Counted from the first letter of the stretch, positions 35,675-46,264 are shown. The stretch is DNA of 64,000 nt from Alcanivorax sp. (GCF_002733835.1 NZ_NVWY01000001.1:205337-269336); one strand, 5' to 3'. A program made the numbers and translations. The notes: generated by a model from the letters alone, not told the origin.

Positions 35675-36967
35675 TTTAATTCTATATTCCGCACTGCGCG
35701 CGTGGGCCGTCAGGCTTTCGCCGCGCGCCAGCGGGGAGGCGATTTTTGCCAGGGTGCTGGCCCCGTCCGGGGAGCAACCAATCAACGAGCTGCGCTTCTG
35801 GAAATCGTACACGCCCAGCGGCGACGAAAAGCGCGCGGTAGCGCTGGTGGGCAGCACGTGATTTGGCCCGGCACAGTAATCACCCAGCGCTTCCGGCGTG
35901 TGACGGCCCAGAAAAATCGCACCGGCATGACGAATTTTTTTCGCCCACTGCTCCGCGTCATCAATGGATAATTCCAGGTGTTCGGAGGCGATGCGGTTGG
36001 CGATCTCAATGGCCTGATCCAGGTCTTTCACCTGAATCAGTGCACCGCGATGCTTCATGGAGGTACGAATAATGGTCTCGCGCTCCAGGGTCGTCGCCAG
36101 GCTTTCCATGGATTCGGCCACCTGATTCAGGAACGCCGCATCCGGGGACACCAGAATCGCCTGGGCTTCCTCATCGTGCTCCGCCTGGGAGAACAGGTCC
36201 ATGGCGATCCAGTCCGGGTCGGTCTTGCCGTCACAAACCACCAGAATTTCCGAGGGACCGGCAATCATGTCGATGCCCACTTTGCCAAACACCTGCCGCT
36301 TGGCTTCGGCCACATAGATGTTGCCGGGACCGACAATTTTGTCCACCGCGGGCACGGTTTCGGTGCCGTAGGCCAACGCGGCCACGGCTTGCCCGCCGCC
36401 CAGGGTAAAGAGCTTGTCGACCCCGGCGATGGCCGCCGCCGCCAGCACCATGTCATTGATAATGCCGTCCGGGGCGGGCGAGACCATGATGATTTCGCCC
36501 ACACCGGCCACCTTTGCCGGCAGCGCATTCATCAACACGGAACTGGGATACGCCGCCTTGCCACCGGGCACATAGATGCCGGCCCGATCCAGTGGCGTCA
36601 CCTGCTGGCCCAGCAAGGTGCCATCGGCTTCGCGGTAGTGCCAGGAATCCTGCTTCTGCTTTTCATGGTAACGGCGCACGCGATCGGCGGCGGCTTCCAG
36701 GGCCTCACGCTGCTCGGCAGGAATGCGCGCCAGCGCAGCCTGCAACTGGGCGTGATCCACCACCAGCTTATCCATGCTCGCTACGTCACGACGATCAAAG
36801 CGGTTGGTGTATTCCACCAGTGCCGCGTCGCCGCGCCGGGCCACATACTTGAGAATGCCGCGCACGCGATCGGCCACTTCGTCATCGCGTTCTTCCGACC
36901 AGGCGGTGAGCGCGGCCAGCTTGGCATCGAAGTCCGCATCTTGGGCGTTAAGCCAGGTGGTTTCCAT
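35669..36967 (-). CDS. hisD: Histidinol dehydrogenase HisD
   Basis: Zn-dependent NAD enzyme for the last two oxidations of histidine synthesis. 432 residues with [13 protein letters not shown] (Gln and His zinc ligands), the loop [11 protein letters not shown], and [30 protein letters not shown] containing the catalytic region. The hisG-hisD-hisC order with murA upstream matches Pseudomonas. The stop TAG is inside a heptad repeat. Confidence 0.97.
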   Translation of the reverse strand: METTWLNAQDADFDAKLAALTAWSEERDDEVADRVRGILKYVARRGDAALVEYTNRFDRRDVASMDKLVVDHAQLQAALARIPAEQREALEAAADRVRRYHEKQKQDSWHYREADGTLLGQQVTPLDRAGIYVPGGKAAYPSSVLMNALPAKVAGVGEIIMVSPAPDGIINDMVLAAAAIAGVDKLFTLGGGQAVAALAYGTETVPAVDKIVGPGNIYVAEAKRQVFGKVGIDMIAGPSEILVVCDGKTDPDWIAMDLFSQAEHDEEAQAILVSPDAAFLNQVAESMESLATTLERETIIRTSMKHRGALIQVKDLDQAIEIANRIASEHLELSIDDAEQWAKKIRHAGAIFLGRHTPEALGDYCAGPNHVLPTSATARFSSPLGVYDFQKRSSLIGCSPDGASTLAKIASPLARGESLTAHARSAEYRIKR

Positions 36968-36981
36968 GATCTCTCTCGTTC

Positions 36982-37055
36982 AACGCAACAGGCCCGCACA
37001 CATCCAGCCACCCGCGTGACCGCGTGAAGCGTGTTGCATGCAAGCGTTAACTTAA
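36982..37055. repeat. Heptad arrays between hisG and hisD
   Basis: Right array 37021-37055: CGCGTGA AGCGTGT TGCATGC AAGCGTT AACTTAA, overlapping the hisG stop. A looser left array (CAACGCA ACAGGCC CGCACAC, 36981-37001) is partly inverse to it. Confidence 0.6.
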
Positions 37056-37696
37056 CCCGCCTTGCGAGACGCCACCGCCTCGGCCAGCTTGTCCAGGATC
37101 GTCTGGATATCACTGTGACGGGTCTTCATGCTGGCCCGGTTGACGATCACACGGGTAGAAATGTGGGCGATCAGCTCGGTGGGCTCCAGGCCGTTGGCGC
37201 GCAGGGTATTGCCGGTATCGACAATATCCACGATGCGGTCCGCCAGCCCCACCAACGGGGCCAATTCCATGGCGCCATACAGCTTGATCACTTCTGCCTG
37301 TTTGCCCTGCTGGGCGTAATAGGCCTTGGCCACATTCACAAACTTGGTGGCCACGCGCAGGCGGCTGCCGGTTTCCGGGGCGTCCTTCATGGCCGCCACC
37401 ATCAATTTGCAGCGGGCAATGTCCAGATCCACCGGTTCAAAGACCCCGTCACCGCCGTGCTCCATGAGCACGTCCTTGCCGGCCACACCGATATCCGCCG
37501 CGCCATGCTGCACATAGGGCGGCACGTCCGTGGCGCGGATGATGATGATTTTGACGTCGTCACGGCTGGTGTCGAAAATCAGTTTGCGTGAGGCCGCCGG
37601 GTCTTCCAGCAGCTCAATGCCTGCGGCTTTCAGCAGCGGCAGGGTTTCCTTGAGAATACGCCCTTTGGAGAGGGCGATGGTCAATGGCTTGCTCAT
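37052..37696 (-). CDS. hisG: ATP phosphoribosyltransferase catalytic subunit HisG (short form)
   Basis: First committed step of histidine synthesis, ATP plus PRPP. 214 residues: the short form that lacks the C-terminal regulatory domain and works with HisZ, which is not in this window. Motifs [13 protein letters not shown] near the start and the PRPP loop region [14 protein letters not shown] are visible. ATG 37696 matches the family start; an upstream 25-codon extension overlapping murA is rejected. Seventeen bases separate it from murA. Confidence 0.96.
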   Translation of the reverse strand: MSKPLTIALSKGRILKETLPLLKAAGIELLEDPAASRKLIFDTSRDDVKIIIIRATDVPPYVQHGAADIGVAGKDVLMEHGGDGVFEPVDLDIARCKLMVAAMKDAPETGSRLRVATKFVNVAKAYYAQQGKQAEVIKLYGAMELAPLVGLADRIVDIVDTGNTLRANGLEPTELIAHISTRVIVNRASMKTRHSDIQTILDKLAEAVASRKAG

Positions 37697-37713
37697 CACA
37701 GGTCCCGATCCGA

Positions 37714-38985
<1,272 letters not shown>

Positions 38986-39031
38986 CTAGATGGTTGCGTT
39001 CTTCCAGCCCGTTTTCGGCCTGGGGCCGGGG

Positions 39032-39286
39032 TCAGGACAGACCCTGGTTCTGGGCTTTTTCCCACTCCGCCGGGGTAAAGGCAATAATCTGCACGGCATG
39101 GATGGTGTTACTTTTGATCTGCTCGTCGATGGTGGCGTACACCAGCTGCTGGCGTTTCACCGGCATCAGCCCGGCAAAGGCCTCTGACACCACACGAATC
39201 TGGAACCGGTCACCGCCGCCTTCCACTGCCACATCGGCATTGTCAAAACCGGCATCAACCAATGCCTGAACTTCTTCCGGATTCAT
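39032..39286 (-). CDS. ibaG: BolA-family protein IbaG
   Basis: 84-residue BolA-like protein that, with monothiol glutaredoxins, handles Fe-S clusters. VSEAFAGLMPVKRQQLVYATI and the conserved His in NTIHAVQIIAF are visible. GAGGAG precedes the ATG. Position next to murA is standard for IbaG (YrbA). Its ATG overlaps the stop of a tiny upstream frame (ATGA). Confidence 0.94.
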   Translation of the reverse strand: MNPEEVQALVDAGFDNADVAVEGGGDRFQIRVVSEAFAGLMPVKRQQLVYATIDEQIKSNTIHAVQIIAFTPAEWEKAQNQGLS

Positions 39287-39417
39287 CTTTGCTCCTCAAC
39301 AGGGCCCTGGTCAGGCCCAAACAGCACTGGAGCGGCCTGCAGCCGCTCCATCAAATCGTCATCAAGGGCGTAATAATACGCGAGCACGCTGCCCCTTACC
39401 ACGGCAGGCGGGTTCAC
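39283..39417 (-). CDS. 44-codon frame between mlaC and ibaG, possible MlaB remnant
   Basis: Starts with GTG overlapping the mlaC stop (GTGA) and ends with TGA overlapping the ibaG ATG (ATGA), so it fills the gap exactly. It reads VNPPAVVRGSVLAYYYALDD and continues DDL-type acidic sequence. LAYYYALDDDLMER resembles the C-terminal LAKLYNLPADVLPR of E. coli MlaB (6 of 14 identical), and mlaB normally stands here. Possibly the C-terminal stub of a deleted STAS-domain gene. No strong ribosome site, so expression is doubtful. Confidence 0.4.
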   Translation of the reverse strand: MNPPAVVRGSVLAYYYALDDDLMERLQAAPVLFGPDQGPVEEQR

Positions 39418-40070
39418 TCGCCCTGTTTGGCCTCGTCGATCCCGGCATCAATCTTGGCATCCGCAGACCAGTTATCGATCACCTTGTCGATATCGTTGTA
39501 CTGCTGCATGCCTTGGGCGAACTGGCTCTTGAAGGTATCGCGCAAATCCAGGCCATTCACATACACGTTGATCACTTTCCACTGATCATCACGCAGGAAC
39601 AGGGTGTAGTAGATCGGCACCACCTGCCCGGAGTTGGTTTTCACCTCCATGCGCACCCGTGCATAGTCACCTTTACGATCCCCCTCCTGCATGGGCAGGG
39701 TTTCGATTTTCTGGCCGTCATACAAGGTAATGCCGGATGCATAGGTGTTGATCAGGCTGTTTTTGAACACATCCAGAAAACGGTATTTCTGCTCCTTGCT
39801 GGACGGACCAAAGTAGTCGCCCATGACCATGCGGGTAATGCGCTTGAAATCCACCAGGTCGGCCAGCTCTTCACGGACCAGCGCCTTGGCCTTTTCCGGA
39901 TCCGCCTTGAGCGCCTCGCGCTCCGCCTCGATGCGGGATGTCATGCGCTCCACGGCTTCCGACACCACCTGGCGCGGGTCGCTCTCGGCATGAGCCAATG
40001 TGGCCATGCCTGCCAATACAACCACCAGGCCGGCGTGCAGCCACGTTCGAATATACCGTTGCAAATGCAT
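39414..40070 (-). CDS. mlaC: Phospholipid-binding periplasmic protein MlaC
   Basis: 218 residues with a signal peptide ending AHA-ESDPRQ and the Tol-Tol-Ttg2 domain (ELADLVDFKRITRMVMGDYF, YTLFLRDDQWKVINVYVNGLDL). MlaC ferries phospholipid between the MlaA-porin complex in the outer membrane and MlaFEDB in the inner membrane. Here mlaF, mlaE and mlaD are not upstream: the next gene is kdsD on the other strand. The ATP-driven partner must be elsewhere or absent. Confidence 0.93.
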   Translation of the reverse strand: MHLQRYIRTWLHAGLVVVLAGMATLAHAESDPRQVVSEAVERMTSRIEAEREALKADPEKAKALVREELADLVDFKRITRMVMGDYFGPSSKEQKYRFLDVFKNSLINTYASGITLYDGQKIETLPMQEGDRKGDYARVRMEVKTNSGQVVPIYYTLFLRDDQWKVINVYVNGLDLRDTFKSQFAQGMQQYNDIDKVIDNWSADAKIDAGIDEAKQGE

Positions 40071-40247
40071 AGATTACTCCCTGTTAGTCTCCGGCGGTTT
40101 TACGGTGTTCTTTACCCCCTGTCCAGTCATCAACAGCGGCAACATCGTGAACCTTGGTTGTTTTATTGGAGTCACAGAGTTCGATACGGTTCCCGCCGTA
40201 GAGACCAGGTTACCGATTTCGGGTCAACGTGAAGGGGGCAACCGGTG

Positions 40248-40253
40248 TATAAT
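40248..40253 (+). promoter_or_regulatory. -10 element of the kdsD operon
   Basis: Perfect TATAAT 25 bases before the kdsD start; no good -35 is seen at 16-18 bases. Confidence 0.5.
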
Positions 40254-40277
40254 CGCCGCCAACGCCAAGGAGAACGC

Positions 40278-41246
40278 ATGAGTCACGACCATATCAGCGT
40301 CGGTCAACGGGTGCTGGATATCGAAGCCCGGGCCGTGGATGCCCTGAAAGACAGCCTGGACACCCGCTTTTCTGCTGCCTGCGATCTGATGCTGAATGCC
40401 AAAGGCCGGGTGATCGTCACCGGCATGGGCAAAAGCGGGCATGTGGGCAGCAAACTGGCGGCCACCCTGGCCAGCACCGGCACCCCCTCTTTCTTTGTGC
40501 ATCCCGGCGAAGCCTCCCATGGCGACCTGGGCATGATTACCCCGGACGACGTGGTACTGGCGCTCTCCAATTCCGGCGAAACCGCCGAGGTGCTAGCCAT
40601 TCTGCCTGTGATCAAACGCAAGGGCACCGGCCTGGTTGGCATGACCGGCCGCCCACAATCCGCGTTGGCACAACTTTCCGATGTACACCTGACCGTCGCG
40701 GTCGCAGAAGAGGCCTGCCCCCATAACCTGGCGCCGACCTCCTCCACCACGGCCGCTCTGGCCATGGGCGACGCTCTGGCCATCGCCCTGCTGGAAGCCC
40801 GTGGCTTCACCCCGGAAGACTTTGCTCTCAGCCACCCCGGTGGCAGCCTGGGCCGTCGCCTGCTACTGAAAGTGGATGACATCATGCACGCTGGCGAACA
40901 GCTTCCCGTGGTCAGCACGGATACTTCACTCAGCGAAGCCCTTCTGGAAATGACCCATAAAGGCCTGGGCATGACCGCCGTCACCCACGACGACGGCACC
41001 CTGGCGGGCATCTTTACGGATGGTGACCTGCGCCGCATATTCGACCGGGACATCGATATTCGCAAAGCCACCATTGCCGACGTCATGGTCACCGACCCGA
41101 TCACCATCGCGCCGGGTCACCTGGCGGCGGAAGCCCTGCAAGTCATGGAGACCCGTAAAATCAACGGGCTAATGGTGTGCGATGATGCGGGCAAGCCCCT
41201 TGGCGCCTTCAACATGCAGGACCTGCTACGCGCGGGGGTGGTATAA
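40278..41246 (+). CDS. kdsD: D-arabinose 5-phosphate isomerase KdsD
   Basis: Makes arabinose 5-phosphate from ribulose 5-phosphate for Kdo synthesis. 322 residues: SIS domain (VIVTGMGKSGHVGSKLAATLAS, FVHPGEASHGDLG) followed by two CBS domains (about 205-320). ATG 40278 has AAGGAG five bases before and defines the family start; an 11-codon extension is rejected. First gene of kdsD-kdsC-lptC-lptA-lptB. Confidence 0.97.
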   Translation: MSHDHISVGQRVLDIEARAVDALKDSLDTRFSAACDLMLNAKGRVIVTGMGKSGHVGSKLAATLASTGTPSFFVHPGEASHGDLGMITPDDVVLALSNSGETAEVLAILPVIKRKGTGLVGMTGRPQSALAQLSDVHLTVAVAEEACPHNLAPTSSTTAALAMGDALAIALLEARGFTPEDFALSHPGGSLGRRLLLKVDDIMHAGEQLPVVSTDTSLSEALLEMTHKGLGMTAVTHDDGTLAGIFTDGDLRRIFDRDIDIRKATIADVMVTDPITIAPGHLAAEALQVMETRKINGLMVCDDAGKPLGAFNMQDLLRAGVV

Positions 41247-41750
41247 ATGCCCATGCAATTTTCCTCCGTTGATGCCCAGAACCTGCGCCTGATGGCATTC
41301 GACGTGGACGGCGTCATGACCGACGGCCGCCTGCTGTTCGGCCCCCAGGGCGAAGAACTGAAAGTCTTCAACACCCTGGACGGCCATGGCCTGAAAAAAC
41401 TGGCCGCCAGCGGCGTGACCCTGGCCATCATCACCGGGCGCAACTCCCCCATGGTGGCCAAACGCGCGGCAGACCTGGGCATTGAACATGTCATCCAGGG
41501 TCGCGAAGACAAAGGAGTGGCACTGGAAGCGCTGGCCGATTCACTGAACATCGCCGCCCACGAAACCGGTTATGCCGGCGACGACGAACCCGATGTGAGC
41601 GCCCTGCTCTGGGCCCAATTGAGTTTTGCCCCGGCCAACGCCCACGACTGCGCCAAAACCGCCGCCGATCACGTTACCGAGCGCCGCGGCGGCGAAGGCG
41701 CAGTGCGGGAAATCTGCGACGCCATTCTTGCCCTGCGGAGCCAGGCATGA
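41247..41750 (+). CDS. kdsC: 3-deoxy-D-manno-octulosonate 8-phosphate phosphatase KdsC
   Basis: HAD-family phosphatase of 167 residues that yields free Kdo for LPS core. The catalytic aspartates are in AFDVDGVMTDG (D19, D21), with IITGRNS as motif II and GDDEPD as motif IV. In many species the second position of motif IV is followed by VPD; here EPD. The ATG directly follows the kdsD stop. Confidence 0.96.
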   Translation: MPMQFSSVDAQNLRLMAFDVDGVMTDGRLLFGPQGEELKVFNTLDGHGLKKLAASGVTLAIITGRNSPMVAKRAADLGIEHVIQGREDKGVALEALADSLNIAAHETGYAGDDEPDVSALLWAQLSFAPANAHDCAKTAADHVTERRGGEGAVREICDAILALRSQA

Positions 41751-42304
41751 AGCGTCAGGGACTACTCAGCGCCACCGGCATTCTGATGCTGGGGCTGGTC
41801 ATGCTGATGACGCTCCACGAGTGGGACAGCACCTTGCCCGGGCAGGACAACGCAGTGATGATGGCGCCGGCCATTATCGCCGACGACGTCACCGCTCGCG
41901 CCTTCAGCGAAAAAGACGGCACCCTGCAATATCACCTGACCGCCGACAACCTGGTGCAGTTTGACCATAACCCCCTTACCGAAATGGAAGCCCCCGTGCT
42001 GGTAATGGCGAACGACAAAGGCAGCTGGACCATCACCAGCGAGCAAGGCACCGTGGAAGACAACGGCGACCTGATCACTTTTCTCGGCAAGGTCAACGTG
42101 GACAACCCCACCCAGAAAGTGAACCTGGACACCGACGAACTGCGCTTCAACAGCGACACCAATATCGCCACAACACCCGGCGAAGTGGAAATGACATTCG
42201 ACTCCGGCCAGACTCGTGCCGGCGCCCTGGAAGCCGATCTCGACAAGGGCATTCTGAACCTGAAACAAGGAGTGAAGAGTGAGTTTGAAGCACCCGCTTC
42301 ATAG
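41747..42304 (+). CDS. lptC: LPS export protein LptC
   Basis: 185 residues with one N-terminal membrane helix (about 5-22) and a periplasmic beta-jellyroll. LptC sits on the LptB2FG transporter and hands LPS to LptA. Sequence conservation is limited, so assignment relies on topology, DUF1239-like pattern and location between kdsC and lptA. Overlaps kdsC by four bases (ATGA) and lptA by 26. Confidence 0.92.
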   Translation: MKRQGLLSATGILMLGLVMLMTLHEWDSTLPGQDNAVMMAPAIIADDVTARAFSEKDGTLQYHLTADNLVQFDHNPLTEMEAPVLVMANDKGSWTITSEQGTVEDNGDLITFLGKVNVDNPTQKVNLDTDELRFNSDTNIATTPGEVEMTFDSGQTRAGALEADLDKGILNLKQGVKSEFEAPAS

Positions 42305-42881
42305 CACCCGCCGCCTCGCCGCACTGGCCTTGCTGGCGGCATTGCCCCTGGGCGCTCAGGCCGCCCCCATGGACGGCCCCATTCAGGTCACGGCAGACAG
42401 TGGCCGCTTCGAACAGGATGCTGGCAGCGGCCTGTACCGGGGCAACGTGGAGCTGATTCAGGGCAAGCGAAAAATGTTTGCTGACGAAATGCGTCTGTTC
42501 ACCAAAAATGGCGACCTGGTCCGGGTGGAAGCTGCCGGCTCGCCCGTGCGCATGGAGGAAGGCGAGGGGCTGAATGCCCACGCTGAAAACCTGGTATACG
42601 ACATTAACGCTCGCACCCTGGTCCTCACCGGCGACGCCTACATCGAACATCAAGGCAATACATTTGAAGGCGCCAAGGTGGAATACAGCCTCGATTCCAA
42701 GCGCGTGGATGCCAGCAGTGAAGGCGACCAGCGGGTTCGCCTGGTGATCCCCGCCGAGAATCAAACCCGCGAAACCAGCGGTGACGCCGACGCCACCGGT
42801 GGCGATTCCAGCAACGAAAAAGACACCCCCAGTGAGGACAGCAACACCGCCTCACCTGATGCGGAGCCCAGCACACCATGA
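42279..42881 (+). CDS. lptA: LPS export bridge protein LptA
   Basis: 200 residues: signal peptide ending GAQA-APMDG and OstA-like domain ([29 protein letters not shown]). LptA monomers form the periplasmic bridge between LptC and LptD. GTG start at 42279 with AAGGAG six bases upstream. The C-terminal 40 residues are acidic, Ser/Thr/Asp-rich and probably disordered, longer than in E. coli. Confidence 0.95.
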   Translation: MSLKHPLHSTRRLAALALLAALPLGAQAAPMDGPIQVTADSGRFEQDAGSGLYRGNVELIQGKRKMFADEMRLFTKNGDLVRVEAAGSPVRMEEGEGLNAHAENLVYDINARTLVLTGDAYIEHQGNTFEGAKVEYSLDSKRVDASSEGDQRVRLVIPAENQTRETSGDADATGGDSSNEKDTPSEDSNTASPDAEPSTP

Positions 42882-43603
42882 GCCACTTACGCGCCCACCA
42901 CCTGGCAAAAAGCTACAAGGGCCGCCGGGTCATCGAGGACGTTTCCCTGGACGTGGAAGCCGGTCAGATCGTTGGCCTGCTGGGCCCCAACGGAGCCGGC
43001 AAAACCACCTGCTTCTACATGATCGTTGGCCTGGTGGAAGCGGATGCCGGCCGCATCGAAATCAATGACGGCGACATCACCCACCTGCCCATGCACGGTC
43101 GCGCCCAGCGCGGCATCGGCTACCTGCCCCAGGAAGCCAGCATCTTCCGTCGCCTGACGGTGGAAGAGAACATCATGGCGATTCTGGAAACCCGCAAGGA
43201 ACTGAGCAAGGCAGAGCGCCACGAACGCATGGAAAGCCTGCTCAAGGAATTCCACATCGGGCACATTCGCGATTCGCTGGGCATGAGCCTGTCCGGCGGT
43301 GAGCGCCGCCGGGCGGAGATTGCCCGCGGCCTGGCCACCGACCCGGATTTCATCCTGCTGGACGAACCCTTTGCCGGGGTTGACCCGATCTCGGTGAACG
43401 ACATCAAGGGCATCATCCGCCACCTGAAAGACCGCGGCATCGGCGTGCTGATCACTGACCACAATGTACGTGAAACACTGGATATCTGCGATACCGCCTA
43501 TATCGTCAGCGCCGGCCATATCATTGCCTCCGGCGATGCGGACATCATCCTTGCCAACCAGCAAGTGCGCGACGTCTACCTGGGCGCCGATTTCCGACTA
43601 TAA
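42878..43603 (+). CDS. lptB: LPS export ABC transporter ATPase LptB
   Basis: 241-residue ABC ATPase that powers LPS extraction. Walker [10 protein letters not shown] (36-44), signature LSGGERRR (138-145) and Walker B FILLDEP (158-164) are complete. Overlaps lptA by four bases. LptF and LptG are not in the window, as usual. Confidence 0.98.
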   Translation: MSHLRAHHLAKSYKGRRVIEDVSLDVEAGQIVGLLGPNGAGKTTCFYMIVGLVEADAGRIEINDGDITHLPMHGRAQRGIGYLPQEASIFRRLTVEENIMAILETRKELSKAERHERMESLLKEFHIGHIRDSLGMSLSGGERRRAEIARGLATDPDFILLDEPFAGVDPISVNDIKGIIRHLKDRGIGVLITDHNVRETLDICDTAYIVSAGHIIASGDADIILANQQVRDVYLGADFRL

Positions 43604-43606
43604 AGG

Positions 43607-43765
43607 CAGTTAAAAGTACAAAGTGTAAAGTTGAAAAACGCGGGGAAGCCCATTGCAACGGCTAGGCCATACCCGCGATGCTACCGATGAAGCGCGACAG
43701 AACAGCCAAGACCGACAACTGGCTAAAGTCGCGCTTGAACTTTGAACTTTAAACCTTCAACTCCG
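43607..43765. repeat. Paired heptad arrays between lptB and rpoN
   Basis: Left CAGTTAA AAGTACA AAGTGTA AAGTTGA AAAACGC (43607-43641). Right GCGCTTG AACTTTG AACTTTA AACCTTC AACTCCG (43731-43765), an inverted version. The 89 bases between show no clear terminator with a T-run. Confidence 0.82.
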
Positions 43766-43792
43766 CACCAGGCCGTACCGCACAAAATATTA

Positions 43793-43808
43793 TGGCACAA
43801 ATATTGCT
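43793..43808 (+). promoter_or_regulatory. -24/-12 sigma-54 promoter upstream of rpoN
   Basis: TGGCAC-N5-TTGCT matches the sigma-54 consensus at every core position with correct spacing. Transcription would start near 43819-43820, leaving about 47 bases before the rpoN start. Confidence 0.65.
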
Positions 43809-43866
43809 TGTTTGATGATTCACTTGGTATTCTCGTGTTTTGGGGATCCGCAGAATACCGAGCAGT

Positions 43867-45330
43867 ATGAAGCCCACACTACAACTACAAATTGGCCAGC
43901 AGCTCACCATGACGCCGCAGCTGCAGCAGGCCATACGCCTCTTGCAGCTGTCCACGCTGGACCTGCGCCAGGAAATCCAGCAAGCCGTGGAAAGCAACCC
44001 GCTGCTGGAACTGGCCGACGATTTCGGTGACGACAGCCTGCCCGAACATGACGAAGAGCGTCAGGACGAGGGGCTGGACACCGAGCGTGACAGCGCCCTG
44101 GAAGAGCTGGTGCAGGACGAGCCCGGCGTGGAAACCGAATGGGATGATATCTATTCCGGCCAGACCAGCAGCGCCACCGCCTCCCTCCCCGACGACGCAG
44201 ACGAATGGCAACAACGCCACGCCGTCTCCGGCAACCTGCAGGACCACCTGCTCTGGCAGTTGAACCTGACCCCCATGAGCGATGTGGACCGCATTATCGC
44301 CATGACAATCATTGAATCCCTGGACGACCGCGGTTACATCACCGTGCCGCTGGACGATATTGTCGACATGGTGAACGCCCAGCCGGAGCTGCTCACCGAA
44401 GGCGATGAACTCGAGCGCGACGAAGTCCTTGCCGTGCAGCACCGCCTGCAGCAGTTCGACCCCGTGGGCGCAGCCAGCATCGACCTGGCCGACTGTTTGG
44501 GCGTGCAACTGCGCCAACTACCCGCTGATACCGCCCTGCGTGACGAAGCTTGTGCCCTGCTGGCCCATCTGGACCTGCTGGAAAAGCACGATTACGCCGC
44601 CCTGCGCCGCACCCTGCAGATCAGCGAGGAGGTTTTGCTGGAGGCCCTGTCCCTGCTACGCACCCTGGACCCGGCCCCCGGCGAACAAATCGGCGAATCC
44701 CAGATAGATTACGCCGTACCGGATGTGATCGTCCGCCAGCACCAGGGCCGCTGGCAGGTCAGCCTCAACGACGATGTTCTCCCCCGGGTCAACCTGCAGC
44801 AGCAATACGCCAGCCTCGCCCGCAACACCAGCGGTGAAGACGGGCAATATCTACGCAATTGCGTTCAGGAAGCCAAGTGGTTCATCAAGAGCCTGCAGAG
44901 CCGCCACGACACCCTGCTCAAGGTGGCCACCCGCATCGTCGATGTGCAGCAGGGGTTCTTCGATTATGGCGATGAAGCCATGAAGCCCCTGGTTCTGGCG
45001 GATATTGCCGACGCCGTTGAGATGCACGAATCGACCATCAGTCGGGTCACCAACCAGAAATACATGATGACACCCCGCGGTGTCTTTGAGCTGAAATATT
45101 TCTTTTCCAGTCACGTGGGAACAGACGGCGGCGGTGAGTGTTCCTCCACCGCTATTCGTGCCATTATTAAGAAGCTGGTCGCTGCCGAGAATCCCCGCAA
45201 GCCGCTCAGCGATAACAAGCTGGCCAGCTTGCTGAATGAGCAGGGAATCAATGTAGCGCGCCGGACCGTCGCCAAATACAGAGAGGCGATGCGAATACCG
45301 TCTTCCAGCGCCCGCAAGCGTTTGGTGTAG
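43867..45330 (+). CDS. rpoN: RNA polymerase sigma-54 factor RpoN
   Basis: 487 residues. Region I is Gln/Leu-rich (MKPTLQLQIGQQLTMTPQLQQAIRLLQLS), region II acidic, region III core-binding, and the C-terminal RpoN box ARRTVAKYRE (464-473) recognises the -24 element. ATG 43867 begins the conserved region I; nine extra upstream codons are rejected. Followed by hpf, ptsN, rapZ and ptsO in the standard order. A sigma-54-type promoter in front suggests autoregulation. Confidence 0.98.
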   Translation: MKPTLQLQIGQQLTMTPQLQQAIRLLQLSTLDLRQEIQQAVESNPLLELADDFGDDSLPEHDEERQDEGLDTERDSALEELVQDEPGVETEWDDIYSGQTSSATASLPDDADEWQQRHAVSGNLQDHLLWQLNLTPMSDVDRIIAMTIIESLDDRGYITVPLDDIVDMVNAQPELLTEGDELERDEVLAVQHRLQQFDPVGAASIDLADCLGVQLRQLPADTALRDEACALLAHLDLLEKHDYAALRRTLQISEEVLLEALSLLRTLDPAPGEQIGESQIDYAVPDVIVRQHQGRWQVSLNDDVLPRVNLQQQYASLARNTSGEDGQYLRNCVQEAKWFIKSLQSRHDTLLKVATRIVDVQQGFFDYGDEAMKPLVLADIADAVEMHESTISRVTNQKYMMTPRGVFELKYFFSSHVGTDGGGECSSTAIRAIIKKLVAAENPRKPLSDNKLASLLNEQGINVARRTVAKYREAMRIPSSSARKRLV

Positions 45331-45369
45331 GGCGCCAGGACGGATCCCAAACAGGTAAAGGAGCCAGCC

Positions 45370-45669
45370 ATGCAAATTAATATCAGCGGTCATCACCTGG
45401 ATATTACCGATGCCTTGCGTGCCTATGTGGGTGATAAGTTCTCCCGCCTGGAGCGCCACTTCGATCAAATCACCAGCGTCCAGGTTATTCTCTCTCCGGA
45501 ACCGAAAACCCATAAAGCCGAATCCACAATCCATATTTCCGGGGCCGATGTCTTCGCCACCGCTGAGGCCGGAGACATGTATGCAGCGATCGACAAACTG
45601 ACGGACAAGCTGGACCGCCAGATTCTCAAACACAAGGAAAAGGCCGTCAGCCACAAGCACGGTCACTAA
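45370..45669 (+). CDS. hpf: Ribosome hibernation promoting factor HPF (short form)
   Basis: 99 residues with the S30AE fold (MQINISGHHLDITDALRAYV, KAESTIHISGADVFATAEAGDMYAAID). Binds the 30S decoding region and promotes 100S dimers in stationary phase. The short length means no C-terminal dimerisation domain, so it would act with RMF-type help. AAAGGAG lies before the ATG; 39 bases after rpoN. Confidence 0.96.
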   Translation: MQINISGHHLDITDALRAYVGDKFSRLERHFDQITSVQVILSPEPKTHKAESTIHISGADVFATAEAGDMYAAIDKLTDKLDRQILKHKEKAVSHKHGH

Positions 45670-45684
45670 CCCAAAGCGACAATT

Positions 45685-46158
45685 ATGCGAGTTCGCGAAC
45701 TACTGACTCTGGCCCGCACCCATCACGGCGTGCAGGCCAGCAGCAAGAAACAACTGCTGGATCAGGTTGCACAGCTGGCCGCGGCCAGCTGTGACAGCCT
45801 CAACGAACAGGAGGTCTTCGATGCTTTGGTAGCCCGGGAAAAACTGGGCTCCACAGGCATTGGCGAAGGCATTGCCATTCCCCACTGCCGGCTCGGACAT
45901 TGCCAGCAAGCAGTCGGCCTGTTGTTGAAACTGGAAAGCCCCATCGATTTCGACGCCGTTGACGGGCACCCCGTGGACCTGGTGTTTGTGTTGCTGGTCC
46001 CCCAGGACAACCCGGAACAGCACCTCAAGACACTTAGCCACCTGGCATCCCTGTTCAACGACGACAGCTACCGCGCCGAACTGCGCCACAGCACAGACAA
46101 CCAGCACCTCTACCAAACTGCCGTAGAATCCGAAGCGGAGTTGCGACTGGCATCATGA
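45685..46158 (+). CDS. ptsN: Nitrogen PTS EIIA protein PtsN (EIIA-Ntr)
   Basis: 157 residues of the PTS EIIA type 2 fold, with phosphorylatable H67 in GIAIPHCRL. Receives phosphate from NPr (ptsO, 47189-47458) and regulates potassium and nitrogen responses rather than sugar uptake. Located in the rpoN cluster. Its stop is followed at once by a heptad array. Confidence 0.97.
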   Translation: MRVRELLTLARTHHGVQASSKKQLLDQVAQLAAASCDSLNEQEVFDALVAREKLGSTGIGEGIAIPHCRLGHCQQAVGLLLKLESPIDFDAVDGHPVDLVFVLLVPQDNPEQHLKTLSHLASLFNDDSYRAELRHSTDNQHLYQTAVESEAELRLAS

Positions 46159-46159
46159 A

Positions 46160-46256
46160 GGAACGCAACAGGCTTTCACGCATCATGCAACACGCCCCAA
46201 ACGCCACCTTGTCTATCCATCTTGCGTGCCAGCGCGCTGCGTGTGGCGTGCCAGCG
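46160..46256. repeat. Paired heptad arrays between ptsN and rapZ
   Basis: Left GGAACGC AACAGGC TTTCACG CATCATG CAACACG (46160-46194). Right TTGCGTG CCAGCGC GCTGCGT GTGGCGT GCCAGCG (46222-46256), broadly inverse. GC-rich version of the family, in the middle of an operon. Confidence 0.7.
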
Positions 46257-46264
46257 GTGCAACC

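Noticed and set aside
40071..40247. Hidden mlaD or other small gene between mlaC and kdsD
   Set aside because: No frame of useful length with a ribosome site on either strand; the segment fits a divergent promoter region.
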